This document shows positions 32,913-50,458 of a DNA stretch of 64,000 nt, piece by piece. Position 1 is the stretch's first letter. Every line of letters begins with the position of its first letter. The stretch is from positions 558,001-622,000 of the forward strand of contig NZ_CP015118.1 of assembly GCF_002116905.1 (NCBI RefSeq). Direction: 5' to 3'. Source of the DNA: Piscinibacter gummiphilus. GTDB lineage: Bacteria > Pseudomonadota > Gammaproteobacteria > Burkholderiales > Burkholderiaceae_C. Below the pieces are notes generated by a model. It had not been told where the DNA came from and did no database searches. It was given only the letters and a program-made list of their open reading frames with translations. The translations under genes were made by a program, and so were the position numbers.

Positions 32913-33080
32913 GGTCCGCGCGAGTCTGGCGCGGACCTGATGAGTTTGGTGGGCCGGATCCGGAGTTCGCTCCGGGCCCGGGTCATCCAAGACCGCAGGT
33001 GTGGCGAAAGCCGCTTAATCCCGGGGACGGGTCCGCAAGGACCATGACCTGGAACCCGCGCAGATGGCGGTCCCGCTGAA
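32913..33080 (+). promoter_or_regulatory. L10 leader and preceding hairpins before rplJ
   Basis: The 293-bp gap between rplA and rplJ is structured. A perfect 9-bp hairpin (32913-32921/32929-32937, 7-nt loop) and a CCGGAG-TTCG-CTCCGG hairpin (32960-32975) come first. Then 32991-33072 resembles the ribosomal protein L10 leader: GACCGC (32991-32996) pairs with GCGGTC (33067-33072) around the conserved GCTTAATC, GCAAGG and CCCGCGCAGAT parts. L10-L12 binding there represses rplJL translation in other proteobacteria. No T-run terminator is seen. The stretch 33081-33194 shows nothing more that I can name. Confidence 0.72.
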
Positions 33081-33194
33081 AAGGAATGAATCCGCAAGAT
33101 GGGTTCCTGGACAGAAGGTCGCTGATTTTGAGTGTGCCGGAGGGCCCGTCTCCCACGAGGCGGGTTCGAAGGCACGAGATGTGAGGAGTAGACC

Positions 33195-33719
33195 TTGAGT
33201 CTCAATCGCAACGAGAAAGCAACCGTCGTGACGGATGTGGCGGCCCAGGCGGCCAAGTCGCAAACGCTCGCGCTGGCTGAATACCGTGGCCTCACCGTCG
33301 CTCACCTGGACGCACTGCGCAAGCAGGCTCGCGAAAAGGGCGTGTACCTTCACGTGCTGAAGAACACCCTGGCTCGCCGTGCCGTCGCTGGCACGCCGTT
33401 CGAGGTGGCGTCGGAGAGCATGGTCGGCCCGCTGATCTACGGTTTTTCGGAAGACGCTGTCGCCGCAGCGAAAGTCATCGCTGACTTCGCCAAGGGCAAC
33501 GACAAGCTGGTCATCAAGGCCGGTGCGCTCAACGGCAAGGCCCTGAACGCCGATGGCGTGAAGGCTCTGGCCGCCGTGCCGTCGAAGGAAGTGCTGCTGA
33601 CGCAGGTCGCCGGGCTGCTGCAGTCCCCGATCGCGCGTTTCGCTCGCGCCCTCGCGGCCGTGGCGGACAAGAAGGGTGGCGGCGCCGAAGCGCCTGCTGC
33701 CGAAGCCGCTGCAGCCTGA
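33195..33719 (+). CDS. rplJ: Ribosomal protein L10
   Basis: A 174-aa stalk-base protein that anchors L7/L12 dimers. The N-terminal RNA-binding domain starts SLNRNEKATVVTDVAAQAAKSQ with LALAEYRGLTVAHLDALRK; a C-terminal helix (IARFARALAAV) binds L12. The start codon is TTG 33195, 6 nt after GAGGAG (33183-33188). An uncommon start for an abundant ribosomal protein, but usual here; autoregulation through the upstream leader is expected. Confidence 0.97.
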   Translation: MSLNRNEKATVVTDVAAQAAKSQTLALAEYRGLTVAHLDALRKQAREKGVYLHVLKNTLARRAVAGTPFEVASESMVGPLIYGFSEDAVAAAKVIADFAKGNDKLVIKAGALNGKALNADGVKALAAVPSKEVLLTQVAGLLQSPIARFARALAAVADKKGGGAEAPAAEAAAA

Positions 33720-33757
33720 TCTTCCGATTCAACATTCACCTATCTTAGGAACCCAAA

Positions 33758-34135
33758 ATGGCATTCGATAAAGACGCTTTCCTGTCCTCCCTGGACTCCA
33801 TGTCCGTCCTGGAACTCAACGAACTGGTCAAGGCCATCGAAGAGAAGTTCGGCGTGTCCGCTGCTGCCGTGGCAGCCCCGGGCGGCGGTGGCGGCGGCGC
33901 TGCTGCCCCGGCCGCTGAAGAGAAGACCGAGTTCAACGTCGTCCTGCTGGACGCCGGCGCGAACAAGGTTTCGGTCATCAAGGCCGTGCGCGAACTGACG
34001 GGCCTGGGCCTGAAGGAAGCCAAGGACCTGGTCGACGGCGCTCCGAAGAACGTCAAGGAAGCCATCGCCAAGGCCGACGCGGAAGCCGCGGTCAAGAAGC
34101 TGGTGGAAGCCGGCGCCAAGGCCGAACTCAAGTAA
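33758..34135 (+). CDS. rplL: Ribosomal protein L7/L12
   Basis: A 125-aa acidic stalk protein present in several copies per ribosome and contacting translation GTPases. An N-terminal dimerisation helix, an Ala/Gly hinge (about residues 36-50, AAPGGGGGGAAAPAAEEK) and the C-terminal EKTEFNVVLLDAGANKVSVIK domain with GLGLKEAKDLVDGAPK are visible. ATG 33758 with AGGAA upstream. It is followed by two hairpins and rpoB. Confidence 0.98.
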   Translation: MAFDKDAFLSSLDSMSVLELNELVKAIEEKFGVSAAAVAAPGGGGGGAAAPAAEEKTEFNVVLLDAGANKVSVIKAVRELTGLGLKEAKDLVDGAPKNVKEAIAKADAEAAVKKLVEAGAKAELK

Positions 34136-34151
34136 TTGCGTTCGCCGCAGG

Positions 34152-34183
34152 GGGCTGGGTGCCGAACAGGCCCCCAGCCTTTT
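34152..34183 (+). terminator. Partial terminator/attenuator between rplL and rpoB (1)
   Basis: GGCTGGG (34153-34159) pairs with CCCAGCC (34073-offset copy at 34173-34179) around an inner GCC-GAACA-GGC stem-loop, followed by TTTT (34180-34183). The position matches the classic rplL-rpoB attenuator that lowers transcription of polymerase genes relative to ribosomal protein genes. Confidence 0.65.
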
Positions 34184-34237
34184 GCGCTTCCAGGGGAACC
34201 CGCCTTTTCGAGGCAATTCCCCTTGGAGGACACCTGA

Positions 34238-34269
34238 AAAAGCCTTCCGAGCAACAATCGAAGGCTTTT
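34238..34269 (+). terminator. Second terminator-like hairpin between rplL and rpoB
   Basis: AAAAGCCTTC (34238-34247) and GAAGGCTTTT (34260-34269) form a perfect 10-bp stem with a 12-nt loop, with A residues before and four T residues in the 3' arm. It would look like a bidirectional intrinsic terminator, but it lies upstream of rpoB, so it must be leaky or antiterminated. The rest of the 323-bp gap (34270-34458) shows no other feature; rpoB has only a distant GGAG. Confidence 0.6.
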
Positions 34270-34458
34270 CCAAGTGTTCTCTGATCCGACTGCAGAGAAC
34301 GGGTTTGGTCGGGCCTCGGTGCAATGCCGGGGTTGTCCGCCAGCGGTTGGTAGTGGCCAACCACCAAGCTTCGAACGCAAGGTTCGAAAGACAGTCGCCT
34401 TCGGGGACGGCGCCCTGGGCCCGGGCATCGTTCCCTGAGACGGAGTGAGAAATCACAT

Positions 34459-38583
<4,125 letters not shown>

Positions 38584-38594
38584 AGGAGAGATGT

Positions 38595-42818
<4,224 letters not shown>

Positions 42819-42857
42819 GCCGGAGAGGGGCGGGCGACCGCCCCCTCGCTCGACTCG

Positions 42858-42885
42858 AAAGGGTGGCCTCGGCCACCCTTTTTTC
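42858..42885 (+). terminator. Intrinsic terminator of the rpoBC operon
   Basis: AAGGGTGGC (42859-42867) and GCCACCCTT (42872-42880) form a perfect 9-bp stem with a CTCG loop, followed by TTTTTT (42879-42884). It lies 40 bp after rpoC and only a few bases before the end of the convergent PIN gene; with its 5' A residues it may stop that gene as well. Confidence 0.92.
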
Positions 42886-42888
42886 GTT

Positions 42889-43350
42889 TCAGGCCTCGGG
42901 CGGGGTCCAGCGCTCCGGTGTCGTGAAGACCACGCCGAGCGCGGCGGCGCGTTTGCCGAGCTTGAGCACGGCGCGGTCGCGGGTGATCAGCCACCGGGCG
43001 CCGTGCAGCGCCAGGTCGATGTACTTCTGGTCGTCCCGGTCGGTGCAGCGCAGGCGCGGCACGAGGGTGGGGAGGGGCGGTTCGACGAAGTGCGCCCAGC
43101 GCGTCCACGCCTCGTCGATCACGGCCCGGTCGGGTGAGTAGGTGCTCGCCACACCGCGCCCCAGCACGTGGGCGAGTTCGTCGCGCATCGCCTGGGTCGC
43201 GATCCAGCGGAACCGGCCCGCCTCGAGGGCTTCGACCAGGGGCGCGCACCCCGGGTTGCGGAACACTAGCCAGTCCATCAGCACGTTGGTGTCGATGACG
43301 GCGCACAACAGCGGTGCCGATGGCGGAGACGGGGGAAGGGGCAGTGACAC
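42889..43350 (-). CDS. PIN-domain protein (putative toxin component)
   Basis: A 153-aa PIN-domain ribonuclease-like protein. The acidic metal-binding residues are visible: D20 (AVIDTNVLMDWL), E58 (MRDELAHVL), D104-D107 (RCTDRDDQKYIDLAL) and D125 (WLITRDRAVLKLG). It resembles the family annotated as toxin-antitoxin system toxin component. The start is GTG 43350, after which a proline-rich segment precedes the domain. No antitoxin gene lies beside it: downstream is the rpoC terminator, upstream the str promoter region. So it is an orphan; PIN proteins of this kind may also be housekeeping nucleases. Confidence 0.8.
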   Translation of the reverse strand: MSLPLPPSPPSAPLLCAVIDTNVLMDWLVFRNPGCAPLVEALEAGRFRWIATQAMRDELAHVLGRGVASTYSPDRAVIDEAWTRWAHFVEPPLPTLVPRLRCTDRDDQKYIDLALHGARWLITRDRAVLKLGKRAAALGVVFTTPERWTPPEA

Positions 43351-43468
43351 GGTCGTTCAGGCGCGTGAAAATCACGCGTTCGGGTTGTTTCGGGCGGGCG
43401 GTGGAGCGCCGCGGACGGGGCGTTTCCCCGGGCGGATGGCCTGTTTCCTCCGGGAAAGGCCGGGTTGC

Positions 43469-43497
43469 TTGCGGCTGCTTCGCCCCAGCCATATAAT
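43469..43497 (+). promoter_or_regulatory. Promoter and leader of the str operon
   Basis: TTGCGG (43469-43474), a 17-bp spacer and a consensus TATAAT (43492-43497) drive rpsL. The 5' leader of about 210 nt contains small hairpins CAGCA/TGCTG (43509-43523) and CCGCAA-TCGC-TTGCGG (43545-43560). The 118 bp between the PIN gene start and the promoter (43351-43468) show nothing else. Confidence 0.8.
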
Positions 43498-43715
43498 CGC
43501 AGGCTTTTCAGCAGATTTTGCTGCGCTCTTTGTCGGGCGGCTCACCGCAATCGCTTGCGGCTTCGGGCCGGCTTCCGGGTCTCAACGCCCGGCGAGGGCT
43601 CCGGCAACCTGAAGGGAAAGACAAGCTCAAAGCGCTCCAGCCCAGGTGGGTCCTTCACCCGGGTGCCATCATTGGCCGGGGCGCCGTGTGACTTCAAACG
43701 GGAACAAGTTACCAA

Positions 43716-44093
43716 ATGCCTACCATCAATCAACTCGTGCGTCACGGTCGCGAGACCGAGGTCACGAAGTCCAAATCGCCGGCGCTGCAGGGTGGTCCCC
43801 AGCGCCGTGGCGTGTGCACCCGCGTGTACACCACGACGCCGAAGAAGCCGAACTCCGCACTCCGCAAGGTTGCCAAGGTTCGTCTGACCAACGGCTTCGA
43901 AATCATTTCCTACATCGGCGGCGAAGGCCACAACCTCCAGGAACACAGCGTCGTGCTGGTTCGTGGCGGCCGGGTGAAGGACTTGCCGGGTGTGCGTTAC
44001 CACATCGTGCGCGGTTCGCTCGACCTGCAAGGCGTGAAAGACCGCAAGCAGGCGCGTTCCAAGTACGGCGCGAAGCGCCCGAAGAAGGCCTGA
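43716..44093 (+). CDS. rpsL: Ribosomal protein S12
   Basis: A 125-aa decoding-centre protein. Residues at the streptomycin-resistance positions are K43 and K88, the susceptible wild type. The conserved TTTPKKPNSALRKVAKVRL and DLPGVRYHIVRGSLDLQGV are intact. First gene of the str operon; 185 bp separate it from rpsG, the place where S7 represses translation in E. coli. Confidence 0.99.
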   Translation: MPTINQLVRHGRETEVTKSKSPALQGGPQRRGVCTRVYTTTPKKPNSALRKVAKVRLTNGFEIISYIGGEGHNLQEHSVVLVRGGRVKDLPGVRYHIVRGSLDLQGVKDRKQARSKYGAKRPKKA

Positions 44094-44278
44094 TTCTCAA
44101 AGGCCTTGGAGTCCGCTGTGGCTCCGGTGTGAGAAGAAAATCAAGTTGTCACGGTCAAGCGTCAAGCTGGCCGGATGTGTGGTGAACCCCTCGTGGTCAC
44201 CAAGTAAGTGGGCAGCCAAAGCGTGGTTGTCCGCGGTGCAGCGGAAACGTTGCGCCAACTGAAGCAGAAGGAAGAGAA

Positions 44279-44749
44279 ATGCCTCGTCGTCGCGAAGTCC
44301 CCAAACGGGAAATCCTGCCTGATCCGAAGTTCGGGTCCGTCGATCTGTCCAAGTTCATGAACGTCATCATGGAATCGGGCAAGAAGGCCGTTGCAGAACG
44401 CATCATCTACGGCGCCCTGGAGCAAGTGGAGAAGAAGTCGGGCAAGGATCCGCTCGAAATCTTCACCGTGGCTCTGAACAACATCAAGCCGATGGTCGAA
44501 GTGAAGTCCCGCCGCGTTGGCGGTGCGAACTACCAAGTTCCCGTGGAAGTTCGCCCCGTCCGCCGCGTGGCCCTGGCCATGCGCTGGCTGAAGGAATCGG
44601 CCCGCAAGCGCGGCGAGAAGTCGATGGCCCAGCGTCTCGCGAACGAGCTGCTGGAAGCCGTCGAAGGCCGCGGTGGTGCGATGAAGAAGCGCGACGAAGT
44701 GCACCGCATGGCTGAAGCCAACAAGGCCTTCTCTCACTTCCGCTTCTAA
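44279..44749 (+). CDS. rpsG: Ribosomal protein S7
   Basis: A 156-aa primary 16S rRNA-binding protein of the 30S head and, in E. coli, translational repressor of the str operon. It starts PRRREVPKREILPDPKFGS, with SRRVGGANYQVPVEVRP and RWLKESARKRGEKSMAQRLANEL as the RNA- and E-site-facing segments. Strong AGAAGGAAGAGAA lies upstream of ATG 44279. Confidence 0.99.
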   Translation: MPRRREVPKREILPDPKFGSVDLSKFMNVIMESGKKAVAERIIYGALEQVEKKSGKDPLEIFTVALNNIKPMVEVKSRRVGGANYQVPVEVRPVRRVALAMRWLKESARKRGEKSMAQRLANELLEAVEGRGGAMKKRDEVHRMAEANKAFSHFRF

Positions 44750-44819
44750 ATCTTTAGTCCCGACGCAGCCCGTTCGGCCATGTGGCCGCCGGGCGCGTTT
44801 CAGTTTCTGGAGTGCCACC

Positions 44820-46922
44820 ATGGCCCGCAAGACCCCCATCGAGCGCTATCGCAACATCGGCATCTCGGCTCACATCGACGCCGGCAAGACCACGACGACC
44901 GAGCGCATCCTGTACTACACCGGTGTGAACCACAAGATCGGTGAGGTGCACGACGGCGCCGCAACGATGGACTGGATGGAGCAGGAACAAGAGCGCGGCA
45001 TCACGATCACGTCGGCCGCGACGACCTGCTTCTGGAAGGGCATGGAGCTCAACCATCCGGAACACCGCATCAACATCATCGACACCCCCGGGCACGTCGA
45101 CTTCACCATCGAGGTGGAGCGTTCGATGCGCGTGCTCGACGGCGCCTGCATGGTGTACTGCGCCGTGGGTGGCGTGCAGCCGCAATCGGAAACCGTCTGG
45201 CGCCAGGCCAACAAGTACAAGGTTCCCCGCCTCGCGTTCGTCAACAAGATGGACCGCACCGGCGCGAACTTCTACAAGGTCTACGAGCAGATGAAGGTTC
45301 GCCTGCGCGCGAACCCGGTGCCCGTCGTGCTGCCGATCGGCGCCGAGGAAAACTTCAAGGGCGTGATCGACCTCATCAAGATGAAGGCGATCATCTGGGA
45401 CGAAGCGTCCCAGGGCATGAAGTTCAACTACGAAGACATCCCTGCCGACCTGCAGGCCGATGCCACCAAGTGGCGCGAAAACCTCGTCGAAGCGGCTGCC
45501 GAAGCCAGCGAAGACATGATGAACAAGTACCTCGAGTCGGGCGAGCTGACCGAGGAAGAGATCAAGAAGGGCATCCGCCTGCGCACCATCGCCGCTGAAA
45601 TCCAGCCGATGTTCTGCGGCACCGCCTTCAAGAACAAGGGCGTGCAGCGCATGCTCGACGGCGTGATCGACTTCATGCCCTCGCCGATCGATATTCCCCC
45701 GGTCCCGGGCACCGACGACGACGACAAGGAAGTCACCCGCAAGGCCTCCGACGACGAGAAGTTCGCCGCCCTGGCGTTCAAGCTGATGACCGACCCGTAC
45801 GTCGGCCAGCTGACGTTCGTGCGCGTGTACTCGGGCGTGCTGAAGTCCGGCGACTCGGTCTACAACCCGATCCGCGGCAAGAAGGAGCGCATCGGCCGGA
45901 TCCTGCAGATGCACGCGAACCAGCGCGAGGAAATCAAGGAAATTCTGGCCGGCGACATCGCCGCCTGCGTGGGCCTGAAGGAAGTGACCACGGGCGAAAC
46001 CCTGTGCGATCCGGACGCCATCATCACGCTCGAGAAGATGATCTTCCCGGAGCCGGTGATCTCGCAGGCCGTCGAGCCGAAGACCAAGGCCGACCAGGAA
46101 AAGATGGGCATCGCCCTTGGCCGCCTGGCCCAGGAAGACCCGTCGTTCCGCGTGCGCACCGACGAAGAGTCGGGCCAGACCATCATTTCCGGCATGGGCG
46201 AGCTCCACCTGGAAATCATCGTCGACCGCATGAAGCGCGAATTCGGCGTGGAAGCCAACGTCGGCAAGCCGCAGGTGGCCTACCGCGAAACCATCCGCAA
46301 GACCGCCACCGACGTCGAAGGCAAGTTCGTTCGCCAGTCGGGCGGCAAGGGCCAGTACGGCCACGTCGTGCTGACGGTCGAGCCGCAGGAGCCGGGCAAG
46401 GGCTTCGAATTCGTCGACGCCATCAAGGGCGGTGTGGTGCCCCGCGAATTCATTCCCGCGGTCAAGAAGGGCGTGGAAGACACGCTGCCGAACGGCGTGC
46501 TGGCCGGCTACCCGGTCGTGGACGTGAAGGTCACGCTGACCTTCGGTTCGTACCACGAAGTGGACTCGAACGAAAACGCGTTCAAGATGGCCGCCTCGAT
46601 GGGCTTCAAGGAAGCCTGCCGCAAGGCCACGCCGGTGATCCTCGAGCCGATGATGGCCGTGGAAGTGGAAACGCCGGAAGACTACGCCGGCAACGTGATG
46701 GGCGACCTGTCGTCCCGTCGCGGCCTCGTGCAGGGCATGGACGACATGCCTGGCGGCGGCAAGCAGATCAAGGCTGAAGTTCCGCTGTCGGAAATGTTCG
46801 GCTACTCGACCACGCTGCGCTCGATGTCGCAAGGTCGTGCCACGTACACGATGGAGTTCAAGCACTACAGCGAAGCTCCGAAGAACGTGGTCGACGCGAT
46901 CATCACCGCTCGCGGCAAGTAA
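44820..46922 (+). CDS. fusA: Elongation factor G
   Basis: A 700-aa translocase GTPase. The P-loop is AHIDAGKTT (about 17-25), switch II DTPGHVDFTIEVERSMRVLDGA, and NKMDRTGANF the guanine motif; domains II to V follow, with the fusidic-acid region in domain III intact as far as can be judged. It lies 70 bp after rpsG and 123 bp before tuf copy 2. Confidence 0.99.
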   Translation: MARKTPIERYRNIGISAHIDAGKTTTTERILYYTGVNHKIGEVHDGAATMDWMEQEQERGITITSAATTCFWKGMELNHPEHRINIIDTPGHVDFTIEVERSMRVLDGACMVYCAVGGVQPQSETVWRQANKYKVPRLAFVNKMDRTGANFYKVYEQMKVRLRANPVPVVLPIGAEENFKGVIDLIKMKAIIWDEASQGMKFNYEDIPADLQADATKWRENLVEAAAEASEDMMNKYLESGELTEEEIKKGIRLRTIAAEIQPMFCGTAFKNKGVQRMLDGVIDFMPSPIDIPPVPGTDDDDKEVTRKASDDEKFAALAFKLMTDPYVGQLTFVRVYSGVLKSGDSVYNPIRGKKERIGRILQMHANQREEIKEILAGDIAACVGLKEVTTGETLCDPDAIITLEKMIFPEPVISQAVEPKTKADQEKMGIALGRLAQEDPSFRVRTDEESGQTIISGMGELHLEIIVDRMKREFGVEANVGKPQVAYRETIRKTATDVEGKFVRQSGGKGQYGHVVLTVEPQEPGKGFEFVDAIKGGVVPREFIPAVKKGVEDTLPNGVLAGYPVVDVKVTLTFGSYHEVDSNENAFKMAASMGFKEACRKATPVILEPMMAVEVETPEDYAGNVMGDLSSRRGLVQGMDDMPGGGKQIKAEVPLSEMFGYSTTLRSMSQGRATYTMEFKHYSEAPKNVVDAIITARGK

Positions 46923-46957
46923 ACAACGCTAGACCCAGCCGGTCTTCGGCCAGGTGC

Positions 46958-46981
46958 CGTTCGCTGCCAGTGGCGAACGGA
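46958..46981 (+). other. Intercistronic hairpin between fusA and tuf
   Basis: CCGTTCGC (46958-46965) pairs perfectly with GCGAACGG (46974-46981) around an 8-nt loop. It is not followed by a T-run, so it is more likely a processing or stability element than a terminator. Confidence 0.45.
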
Positions 46982-47045
46982 CGAGCACCCGGTCCGGAGA
47001 CCTTAAACATCGCACTGGCAGTGCTCTTTATCTGGAGAATCTGAA

Positions 47046-48236
<1,191 letters not shown>

Positions 48237-48341
48237 TCCACTTTGTGTGATGGGGCCCGGTTCGCGGTGAGTCCGCGGGTCCAGGCCTTCTCATCGCGGC
48301 CCCCCGGAATGGCGGGCCGCATCGCTCTTTAAGGAAACATC

Positions 48342-48653
48342 ATGCAAAAGCAAAAGATCCGCATCCGCCTGAAGGCCTTCGATTACAAGCTGATCGACCA
48401 ATCGGCCCTGGAAATCGTCGACACCGCCAAGCGCACCGGCGCGATCGTCCGTGGTCCCGTGCCCCTGCCGACCCGCATGCAGCGCTTCGACATCCTGCGT
48501 TCGCCGCACGTCAACAAGACCTCGCGCGACCAGTTCGAGATCCGCACGCACCAGCGTCTGATGGACATCGTCGATCCGACCGACAAGACGGTCGACGCGC
48601 TGATGAAACTCGACCTGCCGGCCGGCGTCGACGTCGAGATCAAGCTGCAGTAA
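48342..48653 (+). CDS. rpsJ: Ribosomal protein S10 (NusE)
   Basis: A 103-aa 30S head protein that is also the NusE partner of NusB and NusG. KIRIRLKAFDYKLIDQSALEIVDTAKRTGA and TRMQRFDILRSPHVNKTSRDQFEIRTHQR are standard. ATG 48342 with TAAGGAAA upstream. A 7-bp hairpin (48296-48302/48314-48320) lies in the 105-bp gap after tuf. A separate promoter lies after rpsJ, so rpsJ appears to belong mainly with the str transcript. Confidence 0.98.
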   Translation: MQKQKIRIRLKAFDYKLIDQSALEIVDTAKRTGAIVRGPVPLPTRMQRFDILRSPHVNKTSRDQFEIRTHQRLMDIVDPTDKTVDALMKLDLPAGVDVEIKLQ

Positions 48654-48676
48654 TACCGTGTCGCCGGTGGGGCGCG

Positions 48677-48704
48677 TTGCAAAGCGCGCTTCATCTGCTA
48701 CACT
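48677..48704 (+). promoter_or_regulatory. Extended -10 promoter before rplC
   Basis: TTGCAA (48677-48682), a 16-bp spacer and TACACT (48699-48704) preceded by TGC (extended -10). It lies in the 199-bp gap between rpsJ and rplC, so rplC and following genes can be transcribed independently of the str operon. Confidence 0.65.
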
Positions 48705-48715
48705 CGCAGGCTTTC

Positions 48716-48747
48716 CGCAATCCACGGGTGTGAACTCGTGGGTTGCG
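48716..48747 (+). promoter_or_regulatory. 11-bp leader hairpin upstream of rplC
   Basis: CGCAATCCACG (48716-48726) pairs with CGTGGGTTGCG (48737-48747), 11 bp including one T-G, with a 10-nt loop. It begins about 5 nt after the expected start of transcription and ends about 105 nt before rplC. It is a candidate L4-type autoregulatory leader, placed after rpsJ rather than before it; inference. Confidence 0.5.
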
Positions 48748-48852
48748 AAACCCATTTGGCGGCTCCTTTCGGGGGGTACGCCAAGAAGTCAGCCCGACCA
48801 ATCGATGTCGGGGATGTGAAACAAAGGCTCCGCAAGGGGCTGGAGAAAAACC

Positions 48853-49527
48853 ATGAGTCTTAGCAATCGCCTCGGATTGCTGGGCCGCAAGGTGGGCATG
48901 ATGCGCATCTTCACGGACGACGGCGACGCCGTGCCCGTGACGGTGCTCGACGTGTCGAACAACCGTGTGACCCAGGTCAAAACCGCAGAGACCGACGGCT
49001 ACGCTGCCGTCCAGGTGGCGTTCGGTGCCCGCAAGGCATCCCGCGTCAGCAAGCCGGAAGCCGGCCACCTCGCCAAGGCGGGTGTCGAAGCTGGCGAACT
49101 CCTGAAGGAGTTCCGTGTCGCCGCTGATGTCGCCGCTGGCTTCAAGCCCGGCGCGCAAGTCCCCGTGACCACGTTCGCCGTGGGCCAGCTCGTCGACGTG
49201 CAGGGCACCTCGATCGGCAAGGGCTTCACCGGCACGATCAAGCGCCACAACTTCGGCTCGCAGCGCGCGTCGCACGGCAACAGCCGTTCGCACAACGTGC
49301 CGGGCTCGATCTCGATGGCCCAGGATCCGGGTCGCGTGTTCCCGGGCAAGAAGATGTCCGGCCACCGCGGTGACGTGACCAAGACCATCCAGAACCTCGA
49401 CATCGTCCGCATCGACGAAGCCCGCCAGCTGCTGCTGGTGCGCGGCGCCGTGCCGGGTGCCAAGAACGGCCACGTGGTCGTCAGCCCCGCGGTCAAGGTC
49501 AAGGCGAAGAAAGAAGGAGCCAACTGA
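48853..49527 (+). CDS. rplC: Ribosomal protein L3
   Basis: A 224-aa early-assembly protein near the peptidyl transferase centre. The N-terminal GLLGRKVGMMRIFTDDGDAVPVTVL and the long internal loop with KGFTGTIKRHNFGSQRASHGNSRSHNVPGS (containing the residue methylated by PrmB in other species) are seen. ATG 48853 with GGCTGGAGAAA upstream. Its stop overlaps rplD by one base (TGATG). Confidence 0.98.
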   Translation: MSLSNRLGLLGRKVGMMRIFTDDGDAVPVTVLDVSNNRVTQVKTAETDGYAAVQVAFGARKASRVSKPEAGHLAKAGVEAGELLKEFRVAADVAAGFKPGAQVPVTTFAVGQLVDVQGTSIGKGFTGTIKRHNFGSQRASHGNSRSHNVPGSISMAQDPGRVFPGKKMSGHRGDVTKTIQNLDIVRIDEARQLLLVRGAVPGAKNGHVVVSPAVKVKAKKEGAN

Positions 49528-50147
49528 TGCAGCTCGAGCTCCTGAACGAACAAGGTCAGGCTTCGTCGAAGGTCGACGCGCCGGACACCGTGTTCGGCCG
49601 TGATTACAACGAAGCGCTGGTCCACCAGGTCGTCGTCGCGTACCAGGCGAATGCTCGCCAAGGCACGCGCGCCCAGAAGGACCGCGAACAGGTCAAGCAC
49701 ACCACGAAGAAGCCGTGGCGTCAAAAGGGCACGGGCCGCGCCCGCGCCGGTATGTCGTCGTCGCCGCTGTGGCGCGGGGGTGGTCGGATTTTCCCGAACA
49801 TGCCCGACGAGAACTTCACGCAGAAGATCAACAAGAAGATGTACCGCGCCGGCATGGCCGCCATCTTCTCGCAGCTCGCTCGCGAAGGCCGCCTGGCCGT
49901 CGTCGACTCGCTGACGGTCGATGCCCCGAAGACCAAGCTGCTGGCTGCCAAGTTCAAGGCCATGGGCCTCGAATCCGTGCTGGTCATCGCCGACCAGCTC
50001 GACGACAACCTGCTGCTGGCTTCGCGCAACCTCGCCAACGTCCTCGTGGTCGAGCCGCGCTACGCCGATCCGCTGTCGCTCGTGCACTTCAAGAAGGTGC
50101 TCGTGACGAAGGGTGCGATCGAGCAACTCAAGGAGATGCTGGGATGA
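49527..50147 (+). CDS. rplD: Ribosomal protein L4
   Basis: A 206-aa protein whose extended loop (about residues 44-95, KQGTRAQKDREQ... KPWRQKGTGRARAGMSSSPLWRGGG part) lines the exit tunnel. L4 represses the S10 operon in enterobacteria. TGATG overlap with rplC and ATGA overlap with rplW indicate coupled translation. Confidence 0.98.
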   Translation: MQLELLNEQGQASSKVDAPDTVFGRDYNEALVHQVVVAYQANARQGTRAQKDREQVKHTTKKPWRQKGTGRARAGMSSSPLWRGGGRIFPNMPDENFTQKINKKMYRAGMAAIFSQLAREGRLAVVDSLTVDAPKTKLLAAKFKAMGLESVLVIADQLDDNLLLASRNLANVLVVEPRYADPLSLVHFKKVLVTKGAIEQLKEMLG

Positions 50148-50458
50148 GCACCGTGAAGCATGATGAGGGCCGTCTGGCCCAGGTGCTGGTGGCGCCGATC
50201 GTTTCCGAAAAAGCCACTTCCGTTGCCGAGAAGAACAACCAGGTGTTGTTCAAGGTCCTGCGCGACGCGACCAAGCCTGAAATCAAGGCCGCCGTTGAAC
50301 TGCTGTTCAAGGTCGAAGTCGAGTCCGTCCAGACCGTGGTGCAAAAGGGCAAGGTCAAGCGCTTCGGCCGTTCCATCGGCCGCCGCGACCACGTCAAGAA
50401 GGCGTACGTGTCGCTGAAGGCTGGCCAGGAGCTCAACTTCTCCGGGGAGGCCGCGTAA
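50144..50458 (+). CDS. rplW: Ribosomal protein L23
   Basis: A 104-aa protein at the tunnel exit, docking site for trigger factor and SRP. LAQVLVAPIVSEKATSVAEK and FKVEVESVQTVVQKGKVKRFGR are conserved. ATG 50144 is chosen because it forms ATGA with the rplD stop; TAATG links it to rplB. Confidence 0.97.
   Translation: MSTVKHDEGRLAQVLVAPIVSEKATSVAEKNNQVLFKVLRDATKPEIKAAVELLFKVEVESVQTVVQKGKVKRFGRSIGRRDHVKKAYVSLKAGQELNFSGEAA

Noticed and set aside
42889..43350. A complete toxin-antitoxin pair at the PIN gene
   Set aside because: I looked on both strands between 42840 and 43715 for a short antitoxin-like frame with an SD and found none convincing.
46958..46981. Hairpin after fusA as an intrinsic terminator
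   Set aside because: No T-run follows, and tuf lies directly downstream in the same operon.
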